Positions 40,401 through 55,400 of a stretch of DNA of 64,000 bases are shown one piece after another. Position 1 is the first letter of the stretch; each line of letters starts with the position of its first letter. The stretch spans positions 2,615,113 through 2,679,112 of the forward strand of contig NW_020312968.1 in the NCBI RefSeq assembly GCF_003265705.1, given 5' to 3'. The position numbers and the translations under genes were made by a program. Under the pieces are notes generated by a model. The model was not told where the DNA came from. It was given only the letters and a program-made list of their open reading frames with translations, and ran no database searches. The stretch comes from Callorhinus ursinus (taxonomy: Eukaryota; Chordata; Mammalia; Carnivora; Otariidae).

Positions 40401-43400
40401 GAACTCAATGTCTCTACTCAACGGTTTTTTCTGCATTGCTCTATCTTATCTCCGTGAACTGCATTATTACCAAATACTGAATTTTACAAACCTGCAACCC
40501 AGTCAAATTTAACTTCTCTCCTTGAATCCTAACATTCATTCAACAACCTCTGACTATAAATTCTACTTTTAAATTCTCTTTACTGGTTAGTTCTCCACTA
40601 CCTCACTTCCCTACCCTAGACAGCATTACATATAATTCATATGTGAATCACTCCAGTAGTTAGTAAACCATTTTTTCAACCTCCAGTGTTGTCTCCTTTT
40701 CACCTGGTTTTCTACAACCCCTCCAAAATCTAAACGTAATCCTAGTTTTGTGCATCAGCTCAGTAAATTCATTAAATAACACCTACCTCAACAATGAGGT
40801 AGGTACTATTTATTCATCCTTTGTAAAGACTGTTACTAAACTTCTTCCTAGCACAGTACCTGGGATATACTAGGTGCTTAATAAGTACATAAATACTCAA
40901 TTGATGAAAATTTTTCCTTCTATCCAAGATGAAATAATGTGAACCAGGCTTACCATTGTGCCTGAAACAACTCCCCCTCACCAAAAAAACCCACATAAAA
41001 AAACATTAAAAAGTGGTTTTCAAGACACAGAACATCAGGCAACTGTCATTTCTGAGAGGTGGTTAAAAAAAACAAGGTAAGCCCTAGGATTGCCCCAACT
41101 TTCATTGTTTTGAGATAATTTACAGGCCATGGCAAAGGGAGGGGTAAGCCAGGAAAAGACCGGCAAAGTCCACAAGTTGAGAAGACAGAGCTGAGAGTCT
41201 AAAAAGAACAAGACAGCTAAGTTCATATGGTAAAATGCCAGAGAGAAGAGCTATAGAGAGAAACTCTGAAATTTTAACACTAAGTGTCTACATTAGATAT
41301 GTTCAAAGCGGTAATCTTAGCTACCACCAAAAGATACCTACAAAAGGAGCAAAATTAAACCCAAAGTAAGCAGAAAGAAATAATATCAGAGAAGAAATCA
41401 ATGAAAAAGAGAAAAACAAGACAGAAAATCAGAAGGTAGCTCATTAAGATTAGTAAAATGACATAAAATTATAAATATCAAGAACAACTGGGATGATAAC
41501 ACTACAGATATTAATGAATAACAGGATTATTATGGACTTTATGCCATAAAATTTTACAACTGAGATGAAATGGACTAATTTCTTGAGGAAAAAATAAAAG
41601 ATCACTTAAGAAACAAATAATTTTAATAGTCCTGAGTTTATTAAAGAAATGGAAATTGCAGTTGAAAATCTCCCACAAGCAAATTCTAGGCCCCAAATGG
41701 CTTCAATGGTGAATTCTACCAAATATTTAAGAAATACTACAACTGTACACAAACTGTCACACATGTAACCATGTCAAAACTTTTCAAACTGTGTATTTTA
41801 AAGATATGCAATTTATTACATGCTGATTATATCTCAATATAGCTACCTTAAAAATATTCAACTAATAGAAATAAGGGCCAGGGGAACCTGGCTGGCTCAC
41901 CTGGTAGAGCATGTGACTCTTGATCTAATAAGGGTCATGAGTTTGAGCCCCATGTTGGGCATAGAGCTTACTTAAAAATTAAAAATAAACTAAAATTAAA
42001 ATTAAAATTAAAAATTAAAAAAATAAAGAAAGAAGGGCTGAAGGAAGCCAGACCAACCAGAGGTCAAAGAGAAGTAGAGGTAGCAAAATAAGGGGAATGA
42101 GACAAGGAAAATGAGATCAAAGAAAAATGACGGGGGAAGAAGAGGGCAAGTGAGTGGTATAAATAGAGATGGATCCAAGTCAGAAAAGAAAGAGAGTGTT
42201 AAATCTAGAACAGGTGATTAGAAATAGTATGGAAACACAGTTAAGTAGTTCTGGAACTCTTCACTTACTCTCTTATTCTAATTTATATTAGGAGATTCAC
42301 TTATTCTAATTTATAATCCTATGCCCAATGATTGCATATGATTGTATTCTACTGTGTTTTATTTTGTTTTAAATTAGAGCATCAGATCCACAGCACGAAG
42401 CTGATAGAGTAGTTTGAGCAATGCTGTATTTACTAAGTGAATAAATGTATTATATGAGAAATTCTCCCACTTTTTTCATAACCTTGTAATTTACAAAGAA
42501 CTACAAATAAGCACAAATATACATCCTCAGATAATAAACTGTACAGTGTTCCTAATTACCTAAGGAGTGATTTTCAAATACCATCTAGGTTTTCAAAGAA
42601 CTGGAAGAGTATAATAGATCTTGCCAAAAACCCTGGGGAAGAAAAAAAATCTCAAAATTCAGTAGTTATATAAAATAAAATCTCCCTGTAGACAGAAGAC
42701 TCAGGATACCAAAACCTTTAATGTAAAAAACAACCAAATGTAATTAAGAAAAGCTTACCTGTATAGTCGCATTTCACTCAACCTTATTGTTATCAAATCA
42801 ATAACGGGTGGGGGGTTGCTCTGGCTCTCTGTTATTACATGGAATGTGTTTGTCATTGTAATTAGTCCAAAATCAGCAACAAAAACATTTTCAGAAACTG
42901 GAGACTGTGGGATGACCACCACTGGGGCTTTGATGTTAACATCCAATGCCATTCTAGAACTCCTCTGTGCCAATTCTTTTACACCAGTAGCAGCCATTCC
43001 TGCTGCTTGAACAGTAGCCTCAGCCAAGGCTTGTTTAGCCGCTTGAAAATTATCTATAAAAGCCTAAAAGATAACAAAATTATATTCTTATGGTTACCAT
43101 TAATTAATGATTGTTAAATATATCTTGATAGTTTTGATTTCACCTCCATGAGAAAAGTCTTTTCTTGGTACAACCAAACATTCTTTATTCAAAGTCTGGT
43201 TGTCTGTATTAAATCTCAATTTTCTGCAATTTTAAAAGTTGAGAAACACTAGGATACAGAAACATAGTGAAAAAACAAAAATTTTGTCCCTGGAACAGAG
43301 AAACATGCGGATATTGCAAGGTTTCACTGGAAACTCCTTCCCTTTATTATCTGACTTTTCCTAATGGCTAAGCAAGCATACTATATTTCCCTATAGAGCC

Positions 43401-46400
43401 TCAATGGACAGCTTATTTATGTTTATAAGATAAAAAGTAACTGAAAAAATAGTAAAATATGTTTATCAAGAACTCTAAAGTTTTTTTAATTCTGAACTCT
43501 AGAAAATACTTCAGTAACACAAAATATATCTAGAATTATACTTAATTTTAAAATTGTACTTCATTTTCATGTTTCAAAACAATTTATTTTCAGTAATTTT
43601 TGAGTGAAAGGCAGGGCTTAGGGACATAATGATTTTTATTTATAAAAATAAATCAGAATAAAAATTAGACCAAGGATGCTTGTTCATCTTTACTATTTGT
43701 GTATGAAAAAAAAAAATTTATGGCTATAGAAAAAATTGTATTGTAACCTCGATTTAAAAGATCACAAAAATAGCAATATTATTTATTTAGAATCAACTGA
43801 TTATCTAGTTTATACACCAAAATTTAGAGACAACATTTTTTTTAAAAAGTGAATACTGAAGTCATAGAGACAGGTATGACACTCACAGGAAAAAATTATC
43901 AGCTGACAGCAAGGGAAAAACACAGGGGAAAAAACTATGAAAAGGAGAAAAAGGACTCAAACACCTTATGGCAGTATCATACAAAAATTAATTTTAAACT
44001 CTTTAAAGCCCCAGATGATTACGGTTATAATATGCAATAGAAACTATAATTTCCATAATGATTACATGAGACCAAAACAAACTTCAATTATATATTTAGT
44101 ATTTTTAATTAGAATTTTAAGTCAGGTAAAACAAAGACTTTAACCAATTATATATAAAGAATTCAATTGATATATATAACAAATCCTATATATGGTATAT
44201 AATGTACATTTAATACATTAGTATGCATGTTTGAATTAACTGGACTGGGCACCTGGGTGGCTCAGTTGGTTAAGCGACTGCCTTCGGCTCAGGTCATGAT
44301 CCTGGAGTCCCTGGATCGAGTCCCGCATCGGGCTCCCTGCTCAGCAGGGAGTCTGCTTCTCCCTCTGACCCTCCCCCCATCTCATGTGCTTTCTCTCTCA
44401 TTCTCTCTGTCTCTCAAATAAATAAATAAAATCTTTAAAAAAAATAAAAAAAAAGAATTAACTGGACTATTCCTATATGAAAATGATTTTATACAAATAA
44501 CACACTATGCATTTCAATTATGATAAAGGATACCCAGAAAATTATGAAAAATCAGGGGGGAAAAAAAAAAAGCAAGGAATTTTTGCTCTTTACCTATGCT
44601 GACACCTGGCAATTTCCAACTAGTAGGCAAAAATAAAAAATTTTATAAACATACTTACCAATATAGAATAAAGAAATTTTGTGATAAAAACTACTTCAAT
44701 GCAACCAACAGTTAAATTAATTTGAACGTCAACCACATTCATATCTGTGTATGCAGAACCAGCAGTTGCATCCACAAAAGAAATCATTTTGAAGCTAAAA
44801 ACTTCTTTTCCAGTGATGTAAACAGCCTTAATAAGGGAAAATTCAACTGTCAGAATCCATTTTTAAAACGTGCTTTCAGTACAAAAATAAAGCACAAAAT
44901 AATGAAACATACACACATATTTGGAAAATATTCTAAGTATTCAAGCCAAGTACAAATAAAGCAGTAATTCTAACACTGTTTGTTTGTTTGTTTTGTTTTA
45001 ACATAGGCCCCACGCCCAGTGCAGAGCCCAATGCAGGGCCCAGACTCACGACTCTGAGAGTGAGATCTGAGCTGAGATCAAGAATTGGATGCTCAACCGA
45101 CTGAACAATGCAGGTGTCCTCTAACACCTTTATCAGAATCTACACTGCAAGGTTTTTCAAATTGGTGACGGCAGCTTCCTTTGTGGGTCATGAAATTAGT
45201 TTAGTAGGTCTGGCCCAACATTTTTTTTTAATGGAGAAAACTGAAGAAAAATTATCAGACCATACGTTTTCATTTAGTGCGTATACTTGTATAATGAGAG
45301 TTGCCATATGAATGTATTATTTGGTCACTGTAAAAAGTTTGAAAAACACCACCTCTGCAATTTAATGAAACTTACTTCTCTTGGTTTATGTGAATAGGTT
45401 TTCCAGATTTTTCAAAAATCTCCTCCTATCACTATACTTCTCTTACTAGTTTGTGAAGGGTCATCTCAATAAGAATGACTTACAACAGTTTGAAATCTCA
45501 AGCTCTGCAATACTAGTGAAAAAATGGTAGAGACAACAGCACATGTGAAATGTCAAAAATATTTTTAAAGATGGACATATCATCAATTTCGTTGATTTAT
45601 AGCTTTCTTGACCCTCTTAAATGCTAGAAGGCAGAAAGCTGAAGAGCCATCAACAAGCAAATGAATTCCAACATGGAACAAAGAAAACCTAAGGAACCAA
45701 AGAAATTAAGGAGCTCTGAAGGCTGAGGTGCAAGATGAGGCTGAAAAAAGTCTACAGGAACTCTGCTTCTGTCTCAGATGTAGAATGCTGGGCAGAGGCC
45801 CATTCCAAACCTTTACAGCAACCACAACACCAACAAAGAACCAGATAAACTATAAAATCAAAACTTCTTAAAACCATTATAAATTTGAGGCTACAAGCCA
45901 ACCAAGCAGCCTAAAATCTAAGGATAAAAAAAAGTACCTTCAGGAAAGACAGAACACAAGCACCCGCTCACCTGTGTTAAGGGGAAGGAGAAAGAGATAC
46001 CAGGTACCATACAAGCTAAATAAGAAGAATTCAGCTAAAATGGTAAAGGTGGACTATGGACTAATGTGAGATATACAATCTCTGGCAGCCACAGACCCAA
46101 GAGGAGTTCACTCCCAGTTGCAAGGACTTCACTGGGAGCTCTCTGTTGGGAGCTTATGAGAAATACTGGGGACAGAGTAGAAGATGAGAGAAAGCTTTCC
46201 TTGGTTATGACCCTGGAAGAGGGAGAAGTCTTCACTGCAAAAAGGGCCAAAGGACCACCAGGATTATTCTCTTCTCAAAACCTTAAGAAACTAGGAGAGG
46301 GGCACCTGGGTAGCTCAGTCAGTCAGCGTACGACACCTGGGTTTTGGCTTGGGTCATGACTGCAGGATCCAGAGATCCAGCCCTGCCTAGGGCTCTGCAC

Positions 46401-49400
46401 TCAGTGGGGAATCTGCTTAAGAATTCTCTCCTTCTCCCCCACCCCTCCCCCCATTCACATGCTCTCTAAAATAAATAAATAAATCTTAAAACAAAACAAA
46501 AAACCCTAGGAGGGATACAAAGGCAATACTTTGTTGCCCTCAGGAACAGGTGAAGATACTACACCTCAGGGGCTAGGATAAAAGAAAACTCCTACACCTG
46601 TGGGGAGAAATCTTCTAGGGGCCTCAACATTCTAGGTCATCTTGTCCTAGGGCAGGGAAGAATATTCTCTCCCACATAGGAACTACAAAGATATGAATCA
46701 GATACCATGGAAAAGAGGGACAGATTCATCAAGAATGCCCTATTTTTTTTTAAAGATTTATTTATTTTAGAGAAAGAGCAAATGCAACCAGGGGGACGGT
46801 AGAGGGAGAGAGAAGCAGACTCCCTGCTGAGTGTGGAGCCTGACACAGGGCTCCATTTTAGTACGCTGAGATCATGACCTGAGCTGAAATCAAGAAGTCA
46901 GGTGCTTAACCGACTGAGCCACCCAGGCGCCCCGCAAATGCCCCATTTTAGAGACCTAAGGAACAGCTTTGGCTAGGTCTGAAACGGGACGAGGACAACT
47001 GACAAGCCTACCCAAAACACCTCCTCCACAACAAAATACTCACCATCAAGCAGGCAAGCACTGATGGAAAAGCAGCAGTAAACGATCATCAAAAAAACAG
47101 TCAAGAGTACAGCAAGAGAAATTTCTAAGGTATGGAAGTAGAGGGAAGATCAAATGCATAGCACGGAGCAGCATTCCAGGAACAAAGTCCCCATCCTAAG
47201 CACAAAATACAGCTGAAGGAATCTGAAGTAGTGGTATAATTAAGGCAATCACATTAAACAAGAAAACTCAAACCCAGCTCAGCTCTCCATTAAATTGTCT
47301 CAACCTCCATGCTAATAGCCTAGCAGAAAAAGTACCCATTATCAGACATAAATACTATTCATTTCAGTATGTGTCCCATACATGATCTCTCACATTCAGT
47401 CAGTAACTAAGATACACCGCAAAAAGCAAGGAAAAACAAAACCCAACAAATGACAAAGAAATCAAAACAGAACCAGGCCTGCCTGTAATAGACATGTTGG
47501 AACTTTCAGGCAGTGAATTTTAAGTTTCTATGATTAATACAGTAAATGCTTCTAGTAGAAAAGGTGGAAAATATGCATGAACAGATGAATATCAGCAAAG
47601 AAACAGAAAGAAGAATCAAGAAAATATTAAAGATTAAAAAAGAAAAAAACCTTGGTGGGGCACCTGGGTGGCTCAGTCATTAAGCATCTGCCTTCGGCTC
47701 ATGATCCCAGGGTCCTGGGATCGAGCCCCACATCGGGCTCCCTGCTCCACGGGAAGCCTGCTGCTCCCTCTCCCACTCCCCCTGCTTGTGTTCTCTCTCT
47801 CACTGTGTCTCTCTCTGTCAAATAAATAAAATCTTAAAAAAAAAACAAAAACAAAAAACCTTGGTAACAGAAATGAAGAATATCTTCTATGGGTTATTAT
47901 GTGGGTTCAACAGAGCCAAGGATAAAAATCAGTGAACTTAAGAACAGCTTAATAAAAATTACCCAAACTGAAACAGGAAAAAAGAAATGGGGAAAACACT
48001 GAACAGATGAATCAAAGGTTGTGGGACAATGCCTAACAAGAATCTAGTAAGAATTTTTGGAATCCAAGACGAGTAAGAACAAGGAAGAGATGGAAAAGGA
48101 AAAGGAGGGGGGAGGAAAGAGAAAGAGGCAAAAGAACTATTCGGAAAGATAATGAAAAATAATGTAGACAAACGCAAGAAGCTCAGAAAACCCCAAAAAG
48201 AATAAATATTATAATATACTTACATACACCTAGACACATCATACACAAATCCTGAAAACAGGCATATAAAAATGAGAAATATATACAAAGGAAAGAGATA
48301 ATATTACAAAATTCTTGTCAAAACCATGTATAAGAAAGACTAATGCAGCCACATCTTTAAGAGTTTAAAATGGGAGGAAAAAAGCCCTATCAACACAAAA
48401 TCCTATACCCAGCAAAAATTTCAAACAGGAAATGAAAGTGAAATAAAATTGTTTTTTTGTTTTTTTGGTTTTTGTTCCAGTTCTCATCTCTCCATCCCCC
48501 AAAAAGCTGAGAGAATCCAGTACCAGCCGACTTGCATTGTAAGAAATGATAAAGTTCTTCAAGGAGAAACAAAATTGACAGAAATTTGAAGCTACATGAA
48601 GAAATTAGTTCCAGTGATGACTACAGTAAACTTAAATATAAAAGATCTTTTTTTAAAAAAAATTATTTCTCTAAAGAAAATTGACTAAACCAGACGAACC
48701 ATGAGAGACGATGGACTCTGAGAAACAAACTGAGGGTTCTAGAGGGGACGGGGGTGGGGGGATGGGTTAGCCTGGTGACGGGTATTAAAGAGGGCACATT
48801 CTGCGTGGAGCACTGGGTGTTATACACAAACAATGAATCATGGAACACTACATCACAAACTAATGATGTACGGTGATTAACATAATAAAAAAAAAGAAAA
48901 TTGACTAAACCAAAATCAGTACATATGTATTATGGATTTTCAGTTTACACAAAAATAAAACATAGTACAATGTCATGGAAGATAAAAATTAGGAATTGAT
49001 AGTATTATAAGATATACTATACATGAAGTGGTAAAACATTACAAGGTAGACTGTGATTAAAAATATGTATTGTAAAACCCAAGGGGAATCATAAAATCAA
49101 TGATAAACAATTAATCCAAAATTAGGTTAAATGAGGGGAGGCAATATAACAAACAGAACAACCAGAAAACAGAAAACGATTAGAGAGAGAGCAAATTTCA
49201 AACCAACCATGTCAATAATTGGATTTTTTTAAATGGCCCAGACACCAATTAGAAGTCAGAGATTGTCAAACCGGATAAAGAAGCAAGACTGAAATACATG
49301 CTGCCTCTGAGAAACCCACTTTAAATATAAAGACAGATTAAAAGAGAAAGGAGAGAAAAAGATATACCATGCAAACACTAATCAAAGAAATCTGGAGTGG

Positions 49401-52400
49401 CTATATTACTACCAAAGCAGACTTCAGAATAAGGGCAATTACCAAGGACAAAGAGAGATACTCCATAATCACAAGAGGGTCAATTCACTCTGAAGGTATA
49501 AAGTTCTATATATGAGATCTCTCAACATATGAGGCAAAAATGGAGATAAGGGAAAGGAGAAAGAGACAAATCCACAGTTGAAACTTCAACAATCCTTCCC
49601 TGATAATCAACAGAACTAATAAATAGATCGATAGAATCTTCTGAAGAATCCTATCAACCAACCTACATGCTCTAACTGACATTTATGGAACATGCAACCC
49701 AGTGACACCCAGATATACACAATAATTTCAAGTGTACTTGGAGCATTTACGTTTTATGGCCCATAAAACAAACACTAACATGTTTAAAAGAACTAAAAAA
49801 GTTTCTTCTCTTACAACAGATTTGAACTGGAAATCAGTAACAGAAAGAAATCTGAAAAATATTTCAAAATATTTGGACGTTAAACAACAAACTTCTAAAT
49901 AAACCATGGGTGAAAGATAAAGTTATAAGAGAAATTAGAAAATATTTTGAACTGAATAAACATATCAAAATTTATAGGATACAACTAAAGCAGTGCTTAA
50001 AGGAAAATTCATAGCAGTAAATGCCTGTATTAGAAAATAAGATCTCAAATCAATAATCTAAGCTTCTACCTTAAGAAACTAGGAAAAGAAGAAATTAAAT
50101 CCAAAGCAAGCTGAAGGTAGAAAATAAAGAGGAAAAATAAATGAAATTTAAAACAAAGAACACTGAACTGAATCAAAAGTGGGTTCTTTGAAAAGATTAA
50201 TAAAATTGATGAATCTCTAGTCAGACTGGGTCAAACAAAAAAAAAAGAGAAAAGACAAAATTAAAACTGCATATGCTAAGAAAGAATCAGACTCAAAAGA
50301 TACATACTGCAGTATTCCATCTATTTAATGTTCTGGAAATGGCAAACTACAGGGACAAAAAACAGACTCCTAGGTGCCAGAGTGGGGAGAAGGGGTAACT
50401 ACAAAGGGCAGGAGTAACTTCTGGGAGGTGAGAGATTGAATCTATTATCCTTAAAGGTGTTGGAAGTTACACAGTTGTAGGTGTTCAACAAAATTCCAGG
50501 AACTATGCCCTAGAAAGGGTAAATTTTACTAAATGTAAAGTAAACCTGGATTTAAAAAGGAGAAAAGAAACGAGGAAAGAATTCTATATAAGGGTACTGA
50601 GGCCCTTTATAGCCTCCCAAATATGCCAAGTACCTTTCTGCCACAAACCCTTTAGAGCTGCTATTTCCTCTACCTGGAATGCTCTTTCCACATCTACAAT
50701 TGATTCAGATTTCACTCAAATGTTCAGAAAGGGATTTCCTGATAATCCTAAGACAATATTAGAATCACTATCATATTATCCTACTTTATTGGTTTTCAAA
50801 GTGCTTATTACCCCCTAATAACATTTTTTATTATTTACCCCAGGAGAGGGACTTTGCATTTTTTGTTGACTGTAATATTCCAAATGTTGTTAATAAAATA
50901 ACAGACTATTTTCCACAAGTCACCTGAGTGACCCTGTGACTACCCCCCTCACTAAAGCCCAAGAGAAGAAAAGAAATTTGCTTAAGACAGAGTTTAGAGT
51001 AGAGAGGATATGGCATAGGAGATACCATGTGCAGGAAACGGGTAAATAAAACTGAAAAATGTGCATTTTTAGTAAAAATCTGTAAATTGAAAGGTGAGGT
51101 CTCCAATATTCCCCAACCATTCTAGCTCCTAGAATCTAGACTATCAGGCTTATATCTATAGTACTTTTCTCAAAGGAAACTGATCGGCCTACGAGAAAAA
51201 AAAAAACCTTTATTCTCAATTTCTGAGGCGATAAAATTACTATATCAGTGCCTGATCATCTACTGTTACATCTATCTGTCCAAAGTTCAATAATTAGAAA
51301 TACATACATACCACCCAGAATTAACAAACATTAATAAGTGGGTAATTTTTGTAAACACTTAAAACACTTCTATAAAAAAGATATAAGAAACTAATTTACA
51401 ATGAGATCTTATTTCATAAGAATGTTAGATCAGCTAGAATCCTCAGATTCTATGTTTTTCTATATTATTTATAACACACATAAATAACAATTATCTGTAC
51501 AATGGTTCTAGGGTAAACAGAGGATGATGCTTCAGGGCAGATTCAAATAGTCTGAGAACTCTAGGTATCCTTTATCCAATTTCCAAAAAAAGCTGAGGGG
51601 GCTAAAACCCATTCAGGGCACAATAGTCTGTCATGGCACAGTAATTAGGAAGCTTTGAGCTGGGGCAAAATGTTGTCCCTCTAATTCCTTGACATGTGGA
51701 GAGTTACCGAAGCAAGGCAGTTTGTTTAAAAATCATGTACATTGGAGGGGCACCTGGGTGGCTCAGTTGGTGAAGCCTCAGACTCTTGGTTTCAGCTCAG
51801 GTCATAATCTCTAGGTCATGAGATCGAGCCCTGCGTTGGGCTCTGTGCTCAGCACGAAGTCTGCATGAGATTCTCTCCCTTTCCCTTTCCCTCCCCTTTC
51901 GTTCCCCAGCCTCTCCTCCCCACCCCCACATGCACTCTCTAAAATAAATAAAATCTTTAAAAAAAAAAGTCTAAAAAATTATGTACACTAGAATCAAAGT
52001 CAAGGAGTAGGGAGAGGGAAATGGGGATGGGGCAATAAGACCGAAGTAAGAAACTTTTCATTTTGTAGCTTTTTGTAAATTGATTTTTTTTTAACCTTAT
52101 AGATGCATTAGTAATAAAAATAAGGAGAAAAAAAGTAAATGCCTTGGGTTACATCATCAGTTCAATTACTAACTACTTGTATGACTTTTAGTAGATGGAC
52201 TTATTTATGTGAGCTTTACTTCCTAGACAGGGCAAATAAAATGGATAATCTACTTCTTAAATGCTTTAGTACTTTGTTTTTTTCTTAAATAAAAGCAATA
52301 GAAGCACATTTAATCATGGATCCCGGAAAATTTCTTGTTCCGTATTACTGTGGACCATACACATTTGATGCTATGGCACTCTTTTTATCTCACGCTAATA

Positions 52401-55400
52401 AGCTGTAAGAAGAAAATATAAAGAGTAAGGATTTTTATTTAACATAAAAATCAGGTCATCACTGTATCTCATCAGTTTTATTGGCTAAGTGTATTCATTT
52501 ATTTCCTTTCACACTCCAAACTCTGACTTCGTGACTCAAGAAGTACCTCAGCCTTTTCTGATCCTACTACTTGATATTCTCTTCACTCTCTTAAATATAC
52601 CATCTTACCTAGAGGCTCTGCTGTTCAAAATTACCTGCCCAACTCTACAACAGTATCTGAACCAAGAACCTTACCGTCTTATATCCAGTACTAATACCTA
52701 CCCCTTCGACCACTAGCCATCCAGTTCAGAGGCCTCTGTTAACATTGTGAACAGCTATACCATAGTGGGCACCCACGAAAATAAACTTAAAAAATAATCT
52801 CATCTGTTCAATCTGACTTCACACCCTCTGCCCTTAAAATCTGAAATGCATCACAAGGTTCACAGTATTTGAAGAGAAGAACAAAAAGAAAACAAAATGA
52901 GAAAGGTATTTACTAACTGCCCCTCCTCAACCCCCAACTATGTATCAGGAGCATTATGTAAACTTATTTATGAGATACTTAATCCCCATTTTACAAATAA
53001 AGAAACAATTTCAGTTTAGGTCACTCAACTGCTAAGGAACAAAGCTAAGATACAAAACCAGTTATGCCTAACTCCAAAACCCTTCCACTTAATAACCCAC
53101 ATTGCTAAATTCTGACACCTAATTTATACCTATGACCAATGTTTAAGGACAAGCATATTTAATGAGATACTATTAAGTAACAGAAACAAATTCATACCTT
53201 TTTGTATACAGCTGTCTTATCAGAATCCAAAACAATTATATTCCTTAGCTTTGCATTTATTTCAGTTGCGGCAGGCCTCATAATGATCTCAGAATCAAGC
53301 CCTAAGGGAATACAAGGATGATTAAATGGCTCTTCTTCTTTCATTTAATAGTTCTGAATTTATTTTTTCTGAAATTTTATTACCTTCGATCTTAATTTCA
53401 GCAATGTTACGTTTCTGATCTTGAATAAAGATCTGTAAACAAGATAATTCTGCTAAAATCTGCAAGGTAATAATATCTTCATTCTTGGATAGTTTTAACG
53501 CTGCAAAAAAAAATGTAAGACATAAGGAAAAAGTTTAGTAGTCACCTCACTACCCTTATAAAGTAACTGAAGTATAAGAAAAATTAATGATAATACTAGA
53601 GGAAAATCTGATTTGCCATTCCACTGAAAGCAAGCAAGATATTCCCACTTAATTAGGAACTCTAAAAACAAAAAAACAAATAAAAAAAAACAATCAAACC
53701 TAATGAAAACAAAGCCAAACAAATCAGACACAACAAAAAATGGTTCCTAGATGAGACTAACATTTGAAACTAAAAAATTATAGTTGTAAAATCAGAAATC
53801 ATTTGAGACACAATGATTACAAGGTAATACTTCTCATTGTCAAACATGCAACTTTTTATTGCTTAAAAAGTACTTAATTAAAAAACACACTAAAATGATT
53901 CAAATTTTCTTAGTTCTATTTTTCTAAGATTATGAGATTAAATGCATTAATTTTAATCCAAATCAAACACTAGCACTATATAATATCTGACTAAAAAGAA
54001 TAATATGATAAATAAAAGCCACATTTTCTTAACTGGTAATCACTTTCTTTAAGTATCCTTTTCCACAATTTACCTGGTATATAATAATCTTTCTAGATAT
54101 TAATCTAGGCAATAGAATTCTGAAGCCAATATTATGCATGAATAATAAAGCAAAAGCTAATTTATTATTGATCCACATGGTAAAAAAACTTTGAAGCTGA
54201 ATTTTAAACATACGCATTTTTTTAACGACCTCTCCTTTGTCTTCAGTCTCTGCAACAGACACTGGGGCTGGTTTTTCTTCCAATTGTGGAATTATATTAT
54301 TAAAATAATTTATTGTATTCAGAAGTGCTTCAGTATGTAAATGAATATCCAAAGAGGAAAAATTCACCTAAAGAACAAAGCTGATTTTAGTAATAGGTCA
54401 ATAAATATTTGTTTGCTGCTCAGTATAAGGCACTATGGTTTGTGAATTATAATATTTATAATATTCCATTTTTATCCTCAAGGATCATACAGTTCCAGTT
54501 ATAAAACAGTTTTCATAATATATTTACTTAGAAATACAGTATCTAAATTAAATTATTATTCACTCATACCTTAATCAGTTGCACAGCATTGTTATAAGTA
54601 CTTTTCAAGTTGGGTAGATTCTTTTCAGCCTATCCAAAGAGAAAAAAAAGCAAATCTGTTCGACTATCTTAGGAAGACATATAGTATATCAAATTGCAAC
54701 TCCATAAGGGCCTTCCTAATTCTTCCTCTTTGCGACAGAATTGTCTATCAAGTGTCCAAATACTGTGCATTATCTTTAGATCTAGAATGCTTGTCATAAA
54801 AAGCTATTAAATGCATAAACAAAAACTCTAAAATATCTACATCAATAATAGTAAAAATGGTCTTAAAAGCGATAAAATACTCTTTCAGCATTGTTATTAT
54901 GATAAGGCATTTTTTTTTAATATTTATTTATTTTAGAGAGAGCGTGAATGAGGGTGGGAAAGCGCAGAGGGAGAAAAAGAAAGAAACTTTAGAAGAATCC
55001 TCACTGAGACCATGACCTGAGATGAAATCAAGAGTCCAACACTTATCCAACTACATCACCTAAGCGCGCCTCATTTTTTTTTAAGATTTTATTATTATAT
55101 ATTTTAGAGTGAGAGAGAAAGTGAGAGGCAGAGCACACAAGTGTAGGGGGGTGGGACAGAGGGAGAGGGAGAGAGAAACCCAAGCAGACTCCATGCTGAG
55201 CAAAGAGCCTGAGGTAGGGCTTGATCCCACAACCCTGAGATCATAACCAGAGGAGAAACCAAGAGTGGGAAGCTCAACTGACTGTGCCACCCAGGCGCCC
55301 CTATGATAAAGTAATTATTAAATTAATGTGGCATTTACATAAAAATAGGTCAATGAAAACATGGAATAAATCTTAACTAGACTCTAGTATATAGAAAAAC

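Larger units (their letters stand above)
45650..48665 (+). mobile_element. Old L1M/HAL1-type 5' part, sense
   Basis: 5' UTR-like sequence (gagctctgaaggctgaggtg ... ctctggcagccacagaccca), then ORF1-like sequence (cagagccaaggataaaaatc, gggaaaacactgaacagatg). Three SINEs interrupt it. Probably one insertion with 48913-50570. Confidence 0.65.

Noticed and set aside
44247..44320. tRNA-like box A and box B
   Set aside because: It is the tRNA-derived head of a Can-SINE, without an acceptor stem or a cloverleaf that closes.
54029..54367. 112-codon open frame
   Set aside because: It is VPS13A exon 6 read through its donor into intron sequence.
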